64,000 nt of DNA, from positions 124,001-188,000 of the forward strand of contig JAAXGN010000016.1 of the NCBI GenBank assembly GCA_012267415.1, read 5' to 3'. How positions within the stretch are numbered: the first letter of the stretch is position 1; every line of letters starts with the position of its first letter. The notes below the pieces were generated by a model. It was not told the origin of the DNA. It saw only the letters and a list, made by a program, of their open reading frames with translations, and ran no database searches. Shown piece after piece: positions 54,696 through 62,740 of the stretch. A program made the translations under genes and the position numbers. This stretch comes from Candidatus Poribacteria bacterium (GTDB lineage: Bacteria; Poribacteria; WGA-4E; WGA-3G).

Positions 54696-55712
54696 TTAAC
54701 CCATTGGATGAGGTCCGTTGGTCGTTACATCTCTTCTGGCGTGTGTATACACAGCATCTTGAATTTCAAGTATTCGAACAGCCTGTGCTATTGATGGTTC
54801 ATAGGTTTGTCCGTCACGAATTGCGTCTAACGCTTTTCCCATAACACTCTCCATTCTTTCACCGTGAGAAATATCCTCACTGAACTGTACACCATTGGAG
54901 GTGTGGATCTCAATCAAAGGCTCACCCTTTTTGCCATATTGTTCAAATACCGAAGCGTTTGTACCTATAAAACGGAAGAAGTGATCACCACCGCGTTTCC
55001 CAGCGGGGTACGTATAACCCGATTCAACTATACCGGTGATACCGTTTTCAGTCCTTAACACACCTATACCACTATCTTCAACTCTCCTACAATACATTGC
55101 ATTGGACATCACTGCCCCGACGACTGTAATCTCTTGGTCACCGACAAACTGAAGGAAAGTATCAATACCGTGTGCGGATTCAACTGCCCAACAACCACCT
55201 CCTGACACACTCGGATCGTTGTGCCAATAGGAGGGAGTAGGATCATAACGCGATGGGGGTCCGTTGTTCAATCTGCTGTTATACAAGACAAGATCACCCA
55301 TACTATCATCATCAAGCATATCCATGACAACACGGACGATTCTACTTGCCCGATTTGGTAGGACCAGTGCGCTGAAGACTTGATGTTTTTCTGATGCTTC
55401 CGCTACTGGACGCAAACGGTCAGCACAATCGGCGAAAGGTTTATCTACCAGATAGGGAAGACGTCTGTCAACACACGCTTTTACATGAGTCGGCATCTCA
55501 GTATGTTTTCCTGCGACAAGTACTGCATCTGGTGTGCATGCATCCAGACAGTCATCTGCAGAATCAAACGCAGGAGATTGGAAATCATAAGCTAACTGTT
55601 CGCGCGGCGCATGTTCTGCATCCATAACACCTACAATTTCGTGCCCGATTGCTTGTGCTGTCCGTGCCATACCCCGTCCGTGATGGCTATAAGAGAGTAA
55701 AACTAACTTCAT
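54696..55712 (-). CDS. Gfo/Idh/MocA-family oxidoreductase
   Basis: The N-terminal Rossmann region (KLVLLSYSHHGRGMARTAQA, DAVLVAGKHTEMPTHVKAC) is followed by the family's K-P motif in PYLVDKPFADC and a C-terminal alpha/beta domain (GCWAVESAHGIDTFLQFVGD). Such enzymes oxidise sugars, inositols or related compounds with NAD(P). The glycine pattern of the nucleotide site (HHGRGMA) is unusual compared with the common GxGxxG. Together with the SMP-30 gene it may form a sugar-to-lactone-to-acid pathway. Confidence 0.9.
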   Translation of the reverse strand: MKLVLLSYSHHGRGMARTAQAIGHEIVGVMDAEHAPREQLAYDFQSPAFDSADDCLDACTPDAVLVAGKHTEMPTHVKACVDRRLPYLVDKPFADCADRLRPVAEASEKHQVFSALVLPNRASRIVRVVMDMLDDDSMGDLVLYNSRLNNGPPSRYDPTPSYWHNDPSVSGGGCWAVESAHGIDTFLQFVGDQEITVVGAVMSNAMYCRRVEDSGIGVLRTENGITGIVESGYTYPAGKRGGDHFFRFIGTNASVFEQYGKKGEPLIEIHTSNGVQFSEDISHGERMESVMGKALDAIRDGQTYEPSIAQAVRILEIQDAVYTHARRDVTTNGPHPMG

Positions 55713-55832
55713 AATGTGTCCAATCCGAATTTTTTCTAATTCTGTTGAGAAATATCAAACTATTCTAACTGTTTAGCAATCTGAATACAAGTAGTTTTTG
55801 GTTAAGAGATGTGTAAAATTATTATACCCGTT

Positions 55833-55880
55833 TTTGTCTGAATCGCGGATGACACAGAGAACACAGAAGACGCGGAAGGG
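55833..55880 (-). repeat. Short ATCCGCG-type tandem repeat left of the CRISPR locus
   Basis: TTTGTCTGAATCGCGGATGA and following CACAGAGAACACAGAAGACG form a run of degenerate short units. Read on the minus strand it ends ATCCGCGATTCAGACAAA, the same ending as at 56933-56949 and 57035-57052 to the right of the array. Confidence 0.6.
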
Positions 55881-55956
55881 TATTTTGGAAATCTCAAGGT
55901 ATTTTCGTCTTCTATAAACATTCCATTCCTATTAGAATAATTTATCACTATAGCAA

Positions 55957-55994
55957 TAAAAAAGATGGAAGGGTCTACCCTTCCATCTTTTTTT
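55957..55994. terminator. Strong intrinsic terminator upstream of the CRISPR promoter
   Basis: AAAGATGGAAGGGT and ACCCTTCCATCTTT (55961-55974 and 55977-55990) form a perfect stem with A- and T-runs on both sides, so it can end transcription in either direction. It stands 17 bases before the CRISPR promoter. Confidence 0.88.
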
Positions 55995-56010
55995 GCTGAT
56001 AATGAAAAAC

Positions 56011-56040
56011 TTGACATTTTCTGCAGATTTAGTGTATACT
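56011..56040 (+). promoter_or_regulatory. CRISPR leader promoter
   Basis: TTGACA (56011-56016) and TATACT (56035-56040) with an 18-base spacer; predicted start about 56047, giving a leader of ~230 bases before the first repeat. Confidence 0.75.
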
Positions 56041-56277
56041 TATATTACACACAAACATCACTTGCTGATTGATCGTCGTGGCAGTTGAAATTGTCCCAGA
56101 ACATAGACAGGGACTGGTTTTAGCGTCTCTTTTGATGAAAAACGGTGTTTGGTGTAGTGTACATAAGGGTTTAGAGGGGTTTTGGGTGATATTTGTAGCG
56201 GAAAAAACCCTCCGCGCAGTTGATGTTTGGTTTTGGCAATTTTAGCCCTTACTGTGACTGGGTTCGCAGGGGGTGCA
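56041..56277 (+). other. CRISPR leader region
   Basis: Non-coding sequence between the promoter and first repeat. No frame of note. The degenerate repeat at the far end of the array confirms this as the leader side. Confidence 0.65.
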
Positions 56278-56608
56278 GTTCGGAAAGTATTTCCCGTTTG
56301 AAGGGAATGGAAACATGATCGCTGCAGGTGACGATCTGTTGATGTGCTTAAGTTCGGAAAGTATTTCCCGTTTGAAGGGAATGGAAACTCTTTATCAGGA
56401 ATCTTGTCAGCTACGGCTTTGCCAGTTCGGAAAGCATTTCCCGTTTGAAGGGAATGGAAACTAAGGAATTAGGTAGGCTAATATTCAAGGAGGGATCGTT
56501 CGGAAAGTATTTCCCGTTTGAAGGGAATGGAAACGCTTATAAACGCTGCTAATACAATTACCAGTGAAAACGTTCGGAAAGTATTTCCCGTTTGAAGGAA
56601 AGGCAAAT
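56278..56608 (+). CRISPR. CRISPR array, five repeats and four spacers, no cas genes in window
   Basis: Repeats of 37 bases at 56278, 56352, 56425, 56498 and 56572 begin GTTCGGAAAGTATTTCCC and end GGGAATGGAAAC, with an internal hairpin TTCCC/GGGAA. Spacers are 37, 36, 36 and 37 bases (56315-56351, 56389-56424, 56462-56497, 56535-56571). Repeat 3 has one change; repeat 5 has four changes at its 3' end, marking the old end. The GAAAC ending is common in type I and III systems, so type is not assigned. No spacer matches other parts of the window by eye. Confidence 0.97.
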
Positions 56609-56615
56609 CTCTGTA

Positions 56616-56798
56616 AGAGACCAAGCCTCAGAGGGGCGAAAGGTGTATAGAAAACGTTGATATTACCAGAGTAAGCCCCAGTGAAAAGTATATCAGTTAG
56701 GAAATTAGATATAGATGTTCTATATACCTTTCGCACCGCTGGTGCTTGGTCTCTTATTGTTTATACTTCTATATACCTTTCGCACCGCTGGTGCTTGG
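56616..56798. repeat. Inverted and direct repeats right of the CRISPR array
   Basis: A 35-base arm at 56616-56650 is the inverted copy (30 of 35 matching) of 56720-56754, and the first 30 bases of the latter recur directly at 56769-56798 (CTATATACCTTTCGCACCGC...). The core GCACC-GCT-GGTGC is a hairpin. Short frames here only translate the repeats. Confidence 0.8.
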
Positions 56799-56902
56799 GA
56801 TTGTGTTGTTCACCACGTTCTTATCCTGAAATCCTGGTTCAGACAAAAGAAATCAAAGCAGAACGCTGACCTTTCAAACGACTTACCGCATATCAAACGC
56901 AA

Positions 56903-57052
56903 TAATCCGCGTAATCGGTGTAATCCGAGTAATCCGCGATTCAGACAAAAAGATTATTGCCAACGAACCCCATTCTGTCAAAGTAACCCTGATGTTTACC
57001 AAAGCACTTTCCGTGTCTTCCGTGTCCTCCGCGTAATCCGCGATTCAGACAA
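56903..57052 (+). repeat. Short ATCCGCG-type tandem repeats right of the CRISPR locus
   Basis: Two runs, 56903-56949 (AATCCGCGTAATCGGTGTAA...) and 57011-57052 (CCGTGTCTTCCGTGTCCTCC...), both end AATCCGCGATTCAGACAA. The same motif lies inverted at 55833-55880. The spacer 56799-57310 otherwise shows no gene. Confidence 0.65.
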
Positions 57053-57310
57053 TAAAGGGCACAATAACTTTACCACAACCATCGGAAAGTCCTTTCCATC
57101 TGATATCAGGACACTTTTAATTTGACATTAATTCAGATTTTACATAAAATGAACTTTGTAGATAAGCAGATATTGGATAGTTTCTTTTGGAACCCAAGAA
57201 GTGATCTGCTTTATTCCCGTACAATATCTGAATTTTAGAACTTAGTGATTGCCAATATTATTTGTGTCTGACATACAGACTAAACTCCCTATCAGGGAAG
57301 GAGAGATATC

Positions 57311-57742
57311 ATGGATTCCCTCAAAAAAGTTATTGGCGTTTTTCTAATTCTCGTAGCGGCAATCGTCGCGAGCCACACAGTCGCAGAACCTTTATACTAT
57401 AAGTCCACACAAGAACAACCTTACAATAATTCTGCCTGGTTATATATCAACATACTCTCTGCCATTTCTTTGGTATTAGGGATTATAATAACTTATAATC
57501 GCAAGAGCAACGTTAGTGAGAGTTCAAGCGTGCAGGAATACATTGCAGCGAACACCCTATTTTTTGGATTCATGTTTGCTGCGATATTCTTTTTCTGGAA
57601 CTGGTTCGGTATCTTCAACTCAGATTTTACTCCCACAAAGTCTGACACCGGTGCTATGGTCTGGATAATTTTTGATGCTATATTGCCATTGCTGAATGGT
57701 GCCTTGGGAATGCATCTGCTACGTTCAAATTCAAGCGATTAG
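57311..57742 (+). CDS. Four-helix membrane protein, unknown function
   Basis: Four hydrophobic segments are visible in 143 residues: ~8-27 (VFLILVAAIVASHTVA), ~45-64 (LYINILSAISLVLGIIIT), ~82-104 (LFFGFMFAAIFFFWNWFGIF) and ~114-138 (MVWIIFDAILPLLNGALGMH). No catalytic motif or family is recognised. GGAAGGAGAG precedes the ATG, giving strong support for translation. It stands alone between the CRISPR-flanking repeats and a hairpin repeat. Confidence 0.8.
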   Translation: MDSLKKVIGVFLILVAAIVASHTVAEPLYYKSTQEQPYNNSAWLYINILSAISLVLGIIITYNRKSNVSESSSVQEYIAANTLFFGFMFAAIFFFWNWFGIFNSDFTPTKSDTGAMVWIIFDAILPLLNGALGMHLLRSNSSD

Positions 57743-57809
57743 GACATAACTTAGGTATATATCAGGGAATTGCACCTACTGCTCAGTCAAGTTTATATTA
57801 ATGGTAAAT

Positions 57810-57875
57810 GTCGCGATTCGGAGATCGCTCCTACAGAAAAAGTGTGTCTTGTAGGAGGGAACTCCGATTCCCGAC
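57810..57875. repeat. Imperfect 26-base inverted repeat
   Basis: 57810-57835 and 57850-57875 pair with four mismatches (core TCGGAG...CTCCTACA / TGTAGGAG...CTCCGA), loop of 14 bases. It lies upstream of the ABC binding-protein gene. Confidence 0.7.
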
Positions 57876-57914
57876 TATTACCTTTTGGTAAACCCTTATT
57901 AGAAAGGAATAACT

Positions 57915-59078
57915 ATGAAACATTTTACTTATGTCATATCATTTTCTGTTTTACTTATACTCTCATTCGCAGTGCTCTCAGGTTGTGAGAGAACAATGGA
58001 CCCGGGTTATATCCCCCCAAGAGTGGGTCCAGTAGAGCTTCCCCCACTCAAAGTAGGTCTGATTCACCCGTACCCCAATTACACAAGTTTTGGTAAAGGA
58101 GCAGAACTTGCAAGGGACGAAATCAATGCTGCAGGTGGTGTTCTCGGCATGCAGGTTGAGTTGATCTTCAGGAAAGAAACAACGGATACCGTCGTTCAAT
58201 CTACTCAGGAGTTGATTGAAGATGAAAATGTCGTAGCGATTTTAGGTCCTCTCTTCTCAAGCCATGCAGTGAAGGTTGGACCTGTAACGACTGTACCTGT
58301 GCTTCTGGGGGCAACGAGAGCAGAGGTTACTGCTGAAGAGACGGATCCAAACGATTTTATGTTTCTCGTTGCAGGTTCCAATGCGTTACAAGCTAAACTC
58401 CTTGCCAAAGTCGTTAGAGAAGATCTTAATGCTGCAACTGCTGCGATGATTTGGCAGGATATGGATGTGTATTCAGTAGGTTTTGTGAACGCTTTTGAGA
58501 AGGATTTCACTTCACTTGGTGGAATGGTAGGTGCCAAGCAAACATATCAGAACAACGATGTAATGATGTTTGATTCCCAACTTGCCGCAGTTCAGGCGAC
58601 AGCCCCGGATGTTCTTCTCCTTGCAAGTTTTCCCAGAGCGGTACCCCGGATAATGGAACAAGCACGAGCAATGGGAATAGCATCCATCTTTATTGGTAGC
58701 GATGGGTGGGACGATTCGTTGATGTTCGAGACTTTGGAGAATAATGCTCCTCTTGAAAATTCATACTACTGTACGAACTTAGATCCAGATGCTACAGATT
58801 TTAATTCTGCTTATGAGGCAAGATATGGTTCAGTTGATGGTATTGCTGCATCAGGCTATGATGCGATGCGGATTCTTGCTATCGCACTTAATACAGTTGG
58901 TCCAAAAACTCCAGTTGGAATACGAGATGCAATTGCTGCTATTACAGATTACGAGGGTGCAACATCTATATCCAGTTTTGATGAGAACCGTAATCCAGTT
59001 AAGAGTGTTGGTGTTCGGCAAATTATCAATGAAATGCCAGCACCTATCACTGATATAATTATAGAATCACCCCAGTAG
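57915..59078 (+). CDS. ABC transporter substrate-binding lipoprotein (LivK/Peripla_BP_6-like)
   Basis: The lipobox LSGC is followed by a type-I periplasmic binding fold: LKVGLIHPYPNYTSFGKGAELARDEINAAGG, then VVAILGPLFSSHAVKVGPVT and ASGYDAMRILAIALN, as in branched-chain amino acid/amide binding proteins. No permease or ATPase genes adjoin, so it is an orphan receptor that must use a distant transporter or act as a sensor. AAAGGAA precedes the ATG. Confidence 0.93.
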   Translation: MKHFTYVISFSVLLILSFAVLSGCERTMDPGYIPPRVGPVELPPLKVGLIHPYPNYTSFGKGAELARDEINAAGGVLGMQVELIFRKETTDTVVQSTQELIEDENVVAILGPLFSSHAVKVGPVTTVPVLLGATRAEVTAEETDPNDFMFLVAGSNALQAKLLAKVVREDLNAATAAMIWQDMDVYSVGFVNAFEKDFTSLGGMVGAKQTYQNNDVMMFDSQLAAVQATAPDVLLLASFPRAVPRIMEQARAMGIASIFIGSDGWDDSLMFETLENNAPLENSYYCTNLDPDATDFNSAYEARYGSVDGIAASGYDAMRILAIALNTVGPKTPVGIRDAIAAITDYEGATSISSFDENRNPVKSVGVRQIINEMPAPITDIIIESPQ

Positions 59079-59121
59079 TAGACACTCTATTAGGTTACTA
59101 ATTCTTCAATATAGACAAAAA

Positions 59122-60081
59122 ATGCGATTTCTGCTATCATTATATCTAACGGGAATTCTGTGTTGTCACGTATGTTCTGGAATAGTGTTCTGCCAAATCC
59201 ACTCCCCACTAATCCTTGCTTTTGCTTCAAATATAGATGGGGATTGGGAAATATACATAACAGATACTACTGGCAAAACCCCGGTAAATCTCACGGATAA
59301 CAATACAGCTGATTATTATCCGACATGGTCACCCGATAATACAGAGATTGCCTTTTTCTCACGACGCGATGGCAACCATGAGATATATGTGATGCGTTCA
59401 GACGGTAAGCATCAAAGAAGATTGACAAATAATCCTGCAGTAGACAAAGCACCATCATGGTCTCCAGATGGTAAAACTTTAGCATTTGCTTCTAATCGTA
59501 ACGGACATTTTAATATCTACATATTAGAATTAGAGAGCGGAAATCTGGAATTATTAACAGAAAACACGTATGTAGATGAAATTCCGATATGGTCACCCGA
59601 TGGGAAACGGATCGTTTTTCAATCAAAACGGCATTTTAATTGGGATATCTATACTATCAATGTTGAAACCCGTGAAGAACAGAGATTAACATATCAACCT
59701 TTGATGGATACATATCCTGCTTGGTCACCCGATGGTAGGTTTATCGTATACGCTTCAATGCGACAGGATGTTGATCAAGCGGATTTCGATCTCTACCTGA
59801 TGGATGCGGCAGATGGTGAAAACAAAAAAGTCCTTACCGATACACCGGAAGATGAAGCAGTACCGTCTTGGTCTCCCGATGGTCATAAGATCGCTTTTCA
59901 AGCTGAAATGGATGGGAGATGGGTAATTCATTTGATGAATGTAGAAGGCACTGAACGTCGTGAATTGATAAACAACAGTGCTTGGGCAGCGCAGCCGAAA
60001 TGGCAGCATCCCTCAAGCAAACTAACTATTGACCCACTTTATTCACAATACACCCGTTGGGGTGAGATTAAAACCCAATAG
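59122..60081 (+). CDS. Secreted TolB/PD40-type beta-propeller protein
   Basis: A signal peptide (SLYLTGILCCHVCSGIVFC) precedes at least five WSPDG blades: YYPTWSPDNTEIAFFSRRDG, PSWSPDGKTLAFASNRNG, PIWSPDGKRIVFQSKR, AWSPDGRFIVYASMR and PSWSPDGHKIAFQAEMDG. This matches the propeller of TolB, but the N-terminal TolB domain is absent. It probably binds proteins or peptides in the periplasm. The ribosome site is poor; the ATG is kept because it opens the signal peptide. Confidence 0.88.
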   Translation: MRFLLSLYLTGILCCHVCSGIVFCQIHSPLILAFASNIDGDWEIYITDTTGKTPVNLTDNNTADYYPTWSPDNTEIAFFSRRDGNHEIYVMRSDGKHQRRLTNNPAVDKAPSWSPDGKTLAFASNRNGHFNIYILELESGNLELLTENTYVDEIPIWSPDGKRIVFQSKRHFNWDIYTINVETREEQRLTYQPLMDTYPAWSPDGRFIVYASMRQDVDQADFDLYLMDAADGENKKVLTDTPEDEAVPSWSPDGHKIAFQAEMDGRWVIHLMNVEGTERRELINNSAWAAQPKWQHPSSKLTIDPLYSQYTRWGEIKTQ

Positions 60082-60084
60082 ATA

Positions 60085-60104
60085 CCGTCATTGATGGGTG
60101 ACGG
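60085..60104 (+). terminator. Small hairpin after the TolB-like gene
   Basis: CCGTCA (60085-60090) and TGACGG (60099-60104) pair around an 8-base loop four bases after the stop. No T-run, so weak support as a terminator. Confidence 0.35.
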
Positions 60105-60154
60105 AATTCAAGGTACTTTTCGGTACCAGAAAACAGTAAAAAGGAGTTAAATCT

Positions 60155-60829
60155 ATGCGTAGTAGAGCAGAAGTAATCGGAATTTTTATCATTATCGGTT
60201 TGCTAATATCTAACGGCACCGGTTATTGTTGGGACCTTGCTATTGATGCTGAGATGGCTCATACAATATAGGAACCGATGGTAATCGCTGAGGATGATGA
60301 AGCGTCAGGTGGATTATATGTATGGATGGAAGGTGAACCAGCAACAGGTGGTGGTGACCAAGGCTGGGTTGAATTCATAATTGATATTCCTAAGACAGGT
60401 GAATATGCCCTATGGGGACATGTGTTCGCTTGGGATGGAAATAGTGATTCGTTTTGGGTTACATGGCAACCTTCTGACCCAGATGAAGACCCGCAAGTAA
60501 CAAAAAATACTGAATATAGATGGAGTATCGGCACAAAAAACCAGTGGCATTGGGACAGAATCAATCACTGGTTAGATGGTGGAACTTTTGATAGAGTCTG
60601 GGAATTTGATAAAACAGGTGAAACAGTTCTTCGCATTGGCACAAGAGAAGATGCTACCAAGTTAGATGCGATTTTTGTCACTTCAAATAGTAGTGCCACT
60701 GAGCCGGGTGCAGCAAACGTCCGTCTGCCGACTGATGAAGATAGAGAAAGGCAGATAAAGGGGCTCTCCGTTGATGCGAAAGGGAAAATGACAACCACTT
60801 GGGGTACGCTAAAAAAGTCCTATCAATAA
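60155..60829 (+). pseudogene. Secreted carbohydrate-binding-like protein interrupted by one in-frame TAG
   Basis: AAAAGGAGT precedes an ATG at 60155 that opens a signal peptide (VIGIFIIIGLLISNGTGYC). The frame meets TAG at 60269-60271 (codon 39) and continues in the same frame without further stops to 60829: ...AIDAEMAHTI / EPMVIAEDDEASGGLYVWMEG... The sequence after the stop is a CBM6/CBM35-like beta-sandwich (VEFIIDIPKTGEYALWGHVF, KTGETVLRIGTREDATKLDA). The ATG at 60278 has no ribosome site. Either a nonsense mutation, a sequence error or read-through explains it. An intrinsic terminator follows. Confidence 0.75.
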
Positions 60830-61247
60830 GAGATGGGGTCATATATTCTCGGTTTTTAGCCAGGTTATCACGTTTTAATGCCTCACTGATAGAACCTATC
60901 GGTAAGGAATCAAGGAAAGACCCCAAAAATATATTTGGGGGTTTTTCTTGAATATATCGGTTATTTAAGAAATAATACGACTGTTCTTTGAACTGATGAA
61001 CATACCATGCATCAAATCCACGGTCTATCTTCCAGATAGCCTCAGCACGACCGAGTTCTGACAATAAGTTCTCAGAGACTTCTCTGTCATGCTTAACAAG
61101 CGAAATCGTAAGAATTGCAGCCCCTGAGAGAATACCAGCAAGTGCAAGTTTGCCTCTAAGTTTGACCGAGAAACCATCCGCAGTAAAGTTCATATTTAGC
61201 ATTAATAGCGTCACTATGACGAAGGTAAGTATTTTTTTCGTATTCAT
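60678..61247 (-). CDS. Small exported or membrane protein, uncertain
   Basis: A signal peptide or helix (ILTFVIVTLLMLNMNF) and a second helix (KLALAGILSGAAILTISLV) open a 189-residue frame; the middle (AWYVHQFKEQSYYFLNNRY) looks like real protein. The last ~50 residues are antisense to the preceding gene and pass through its terminator, so the end may be wrong (missed frameshift or degraded tail). A TATAAT on the minus strand (61261-61256) lies nine bases before the ATG at 61247, suggesting a leaderless mRNA. No family recognised. Confidence 0.45.
   Translation of the reverse strand: MNTKKILTFVIVTLLMLNMNFTADGFSVKLRGKLALAGILSGAAILTISLVKHDREVSENLLSELGRAEAIWKIDRGFDAWYVHQFKEQSYYFLNNRYIQEKPPNIFLGSFLDSLPIGSISEALKRDNLAKNREYMTPSLIDRTFLAYPKWLSFSLSHQRRAPLSAFLYLHQSADGRLLHPAQWHYYLK
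60921..60946 (+). terminator. Intrinsic terminator of the carbohydrate-binding-like gene
   Basis: CCCCAAA (60921-60927) and TTTGGGG (60934-60940), loop AATATA, followed by GTTTTT. Confidence 0.7.
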
Positions 61248-61289
61248 ACAAGAAATTATACCATATTTTTGCATTTTTGTGTGATATCC

Positions 61290-61318
61290 TTGACAAATCC
61301 GATAAATATAAGTATCCT
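61290..61318 (+). promoter_or_regulatory. Promoter candidate for nadA
   Basis: Perfect TTGACA (61290-61295), 17 bases, then TATCCT (61313-61318), about 90 bases before the nadA start. Confidence 0.6.
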
Positions 61319-61410
61319 ATTATGAACAGATATTACTGTTAAGAACAGATTCTGTAAGCATTGACGATTACGATCTGCTCTTAATGATCAAATTGGAGCG
61401 TGATATTAAC

Positions 61411-62544
61411 ATGGATACTACGGACAATACTCCCCATGTGGAACATACGCAACGTTTAGAAAACGGACTGGACGATAAGGAACTCACACTTGAGGATGTT
61501 AAACAGGAGTTATATAACAGACACCACCCAAGTTTAACTTTCCTTGATATTGAAGTCCACGCTAAGACAGTACACAAGATACGAACTTTGAAACAGAAGC
61601 ATGATGTTGTGATGTTAGGTCACAACTACATGGAACCGTTGGTTTTTGGTCTATCCGATAAAGAAGAACAGGGTGATTCGCTTGGGTTAAGTATGTATGC
61701 TGCTAAATCAGAATCACCTTATCTAATTTTTAATGGTGTGCCGTTTATGGCAGAAACGGCTAAAATACTAAGTCCTGACAAAACGGTCTTAGTAGCAGAT
61801 AAAACTGCAGGCTGTTCACTCGCTGATAACTTCGGAGCGGAAGACGTTAGAAAACTGAAAGAACTTTACCCCGATGCACCGGTCATGATATATGTCAATA
61901 GTTATGCAGACGCGAAAGCAGAGTCGGATATTTGCTGTACATCGGCAAATGCCGCACATATTGCTAAATCTATGCCTGGGGATACGCTGATTTTCGTTCC
62001 CGATATTTTCTTTGCGCAAAACTTAGAAGAAGAGCTGAAAGGCGAGAAGAATGTTGTATATCCCGGTAAAAATAACACAGCACGCGGAGCTGTTTGTGAG
62101 GTGCACGAGAAATTTACACTATCTGATCTGCTGTCGATCCGTGAATCGTTTGAAATACCTAAAGGCCATTCAAAACGCAAATTGTACGCACACTGGGAAT
62201 GCCGTCCAAATGTTCTAAAGGAAGCAGACTTTTACGGCAGTACCAGTCAGATTATGAAAGATATCGCCGGTCGCGTAGCAGAGGACACCTTAGAACGTGC
62301 CTTTGTCGCTTCGGAATGTGAATTAACATCCAACTTAGCACAAGAATTCCCTAAAGTCCAATTTTGGACAGCGTGTTCAGTCAGGTGTTCACACATGGCA
62401 AAAGTACGAATTGACAAAATCGGGAATATTCTGGAAGCCATTGACAATGGAGATGACTTATCAGAATACGAAGTGACTCTGGATCCGGATGTGATTGAAA
62501 AGGCACGGATACCGATTGAACGTATGCTGGAGGCAAGCGTATAG
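61411..62544 (+). CDS. nadA: Quinolinate synthase
   Basis: NadA condenses iminoaspartate with dihydroxyacetone phosphate to quinolinate for NAD synthesis, using a 4Fe-4S cluster. The three cluster cysteines lie in KTAGCSLADNF, the WECRPNV region and the CSVRCSHM region; the substrate motifs VMLGHNYMEP and VYVNSYADAKAESDICCTS-type block are present. The ATG at 61411 has GGAG 12 bases upstream; an in-frame ATG at 61384 has none. The ~40-residue acidic N-terminus is longer than in E. coli. No nadB or nadC adjoins. Confidence 0.95.
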   Translation: MDTTDNTPHVEHTQRLENGLDDKELTLEDVKQELYNRHHPSLTFLDIEVHAKTVHKIRTLKQKHDVVMLGHNYMEPLVFGLSDKEEQGDSLGLSMYAAKSESPYLIFNGVPFMAETAKILSPDKTVLVADKTAGCSLADNFGAEDVRKLKELYPDAPVMIYVNSYADAKAESDICCTSANAAHIAKSMPGDTLIFVPDIFFAQNLEEELKGEKNVVYPGKNNTARGAVCEVHEKFTLSDLLSIRESFEIPKGHSKRKLYAHWECRPNVLKEADFYGSTSQIMKDIAGRVAEDTLERAFVASECELTSNLAQEFPKVQFWTACSVRCSHMAKVRIDKIGNILEAIDNGDDLSEYEVTLDPDVIEKARIPIERMLEASV

Positions 62545-62604
62545 AAACAGTGAGATAATCTGACGTAATTTGGGGACGGAAAAATGAAGATTAAGGTATA
62601 AATC

Positions 62605-62688
62605 GGGTAATATTTCGACGGGCACTGAATTGCCCTACTACAAACGGGTGGGCTCGTAGTAGGGCAATTCAGTGCCCGTCTATTACCC
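62605..62688. repeat. Family-2 repeat, copy 3 (arms in inside-out order)
   Basis: Perfect 25-base inverted arms at 62617-62641 and 62656-62680 share GTAGTAGGGCAATTC with the copies at 53452 and 54587, but here the arms face the other way round the loop. GGGTAATA/TATTACCC extends the pairing. It lies between the convergent nadA and PorV-like genes. Confidence 0.88.
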
Positions 62689-62740
62689 AAAGGATTTTTT
62701 AATCTTCATAACCCCGCCCCTACGATTTTTTTATGAGAGT

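Noticed and set aside
56273-56736. Short protein-coding frames across the CRISPR array
   Set aside because: They translate the repeats and spacers and have no ribosome sites.
56681-57125. Frames of 62 and 136 codons after the CRISPR array
   Set aside because: They are built from the duplicated hairpin repeats and ATCCGCG-type tandem repeats; no start signals.
60155-60829. Genome-wide recoding of TAG
   Set aside because: The sigma factor, glyA, nadA and gltB all end in TAG at natural lengths.
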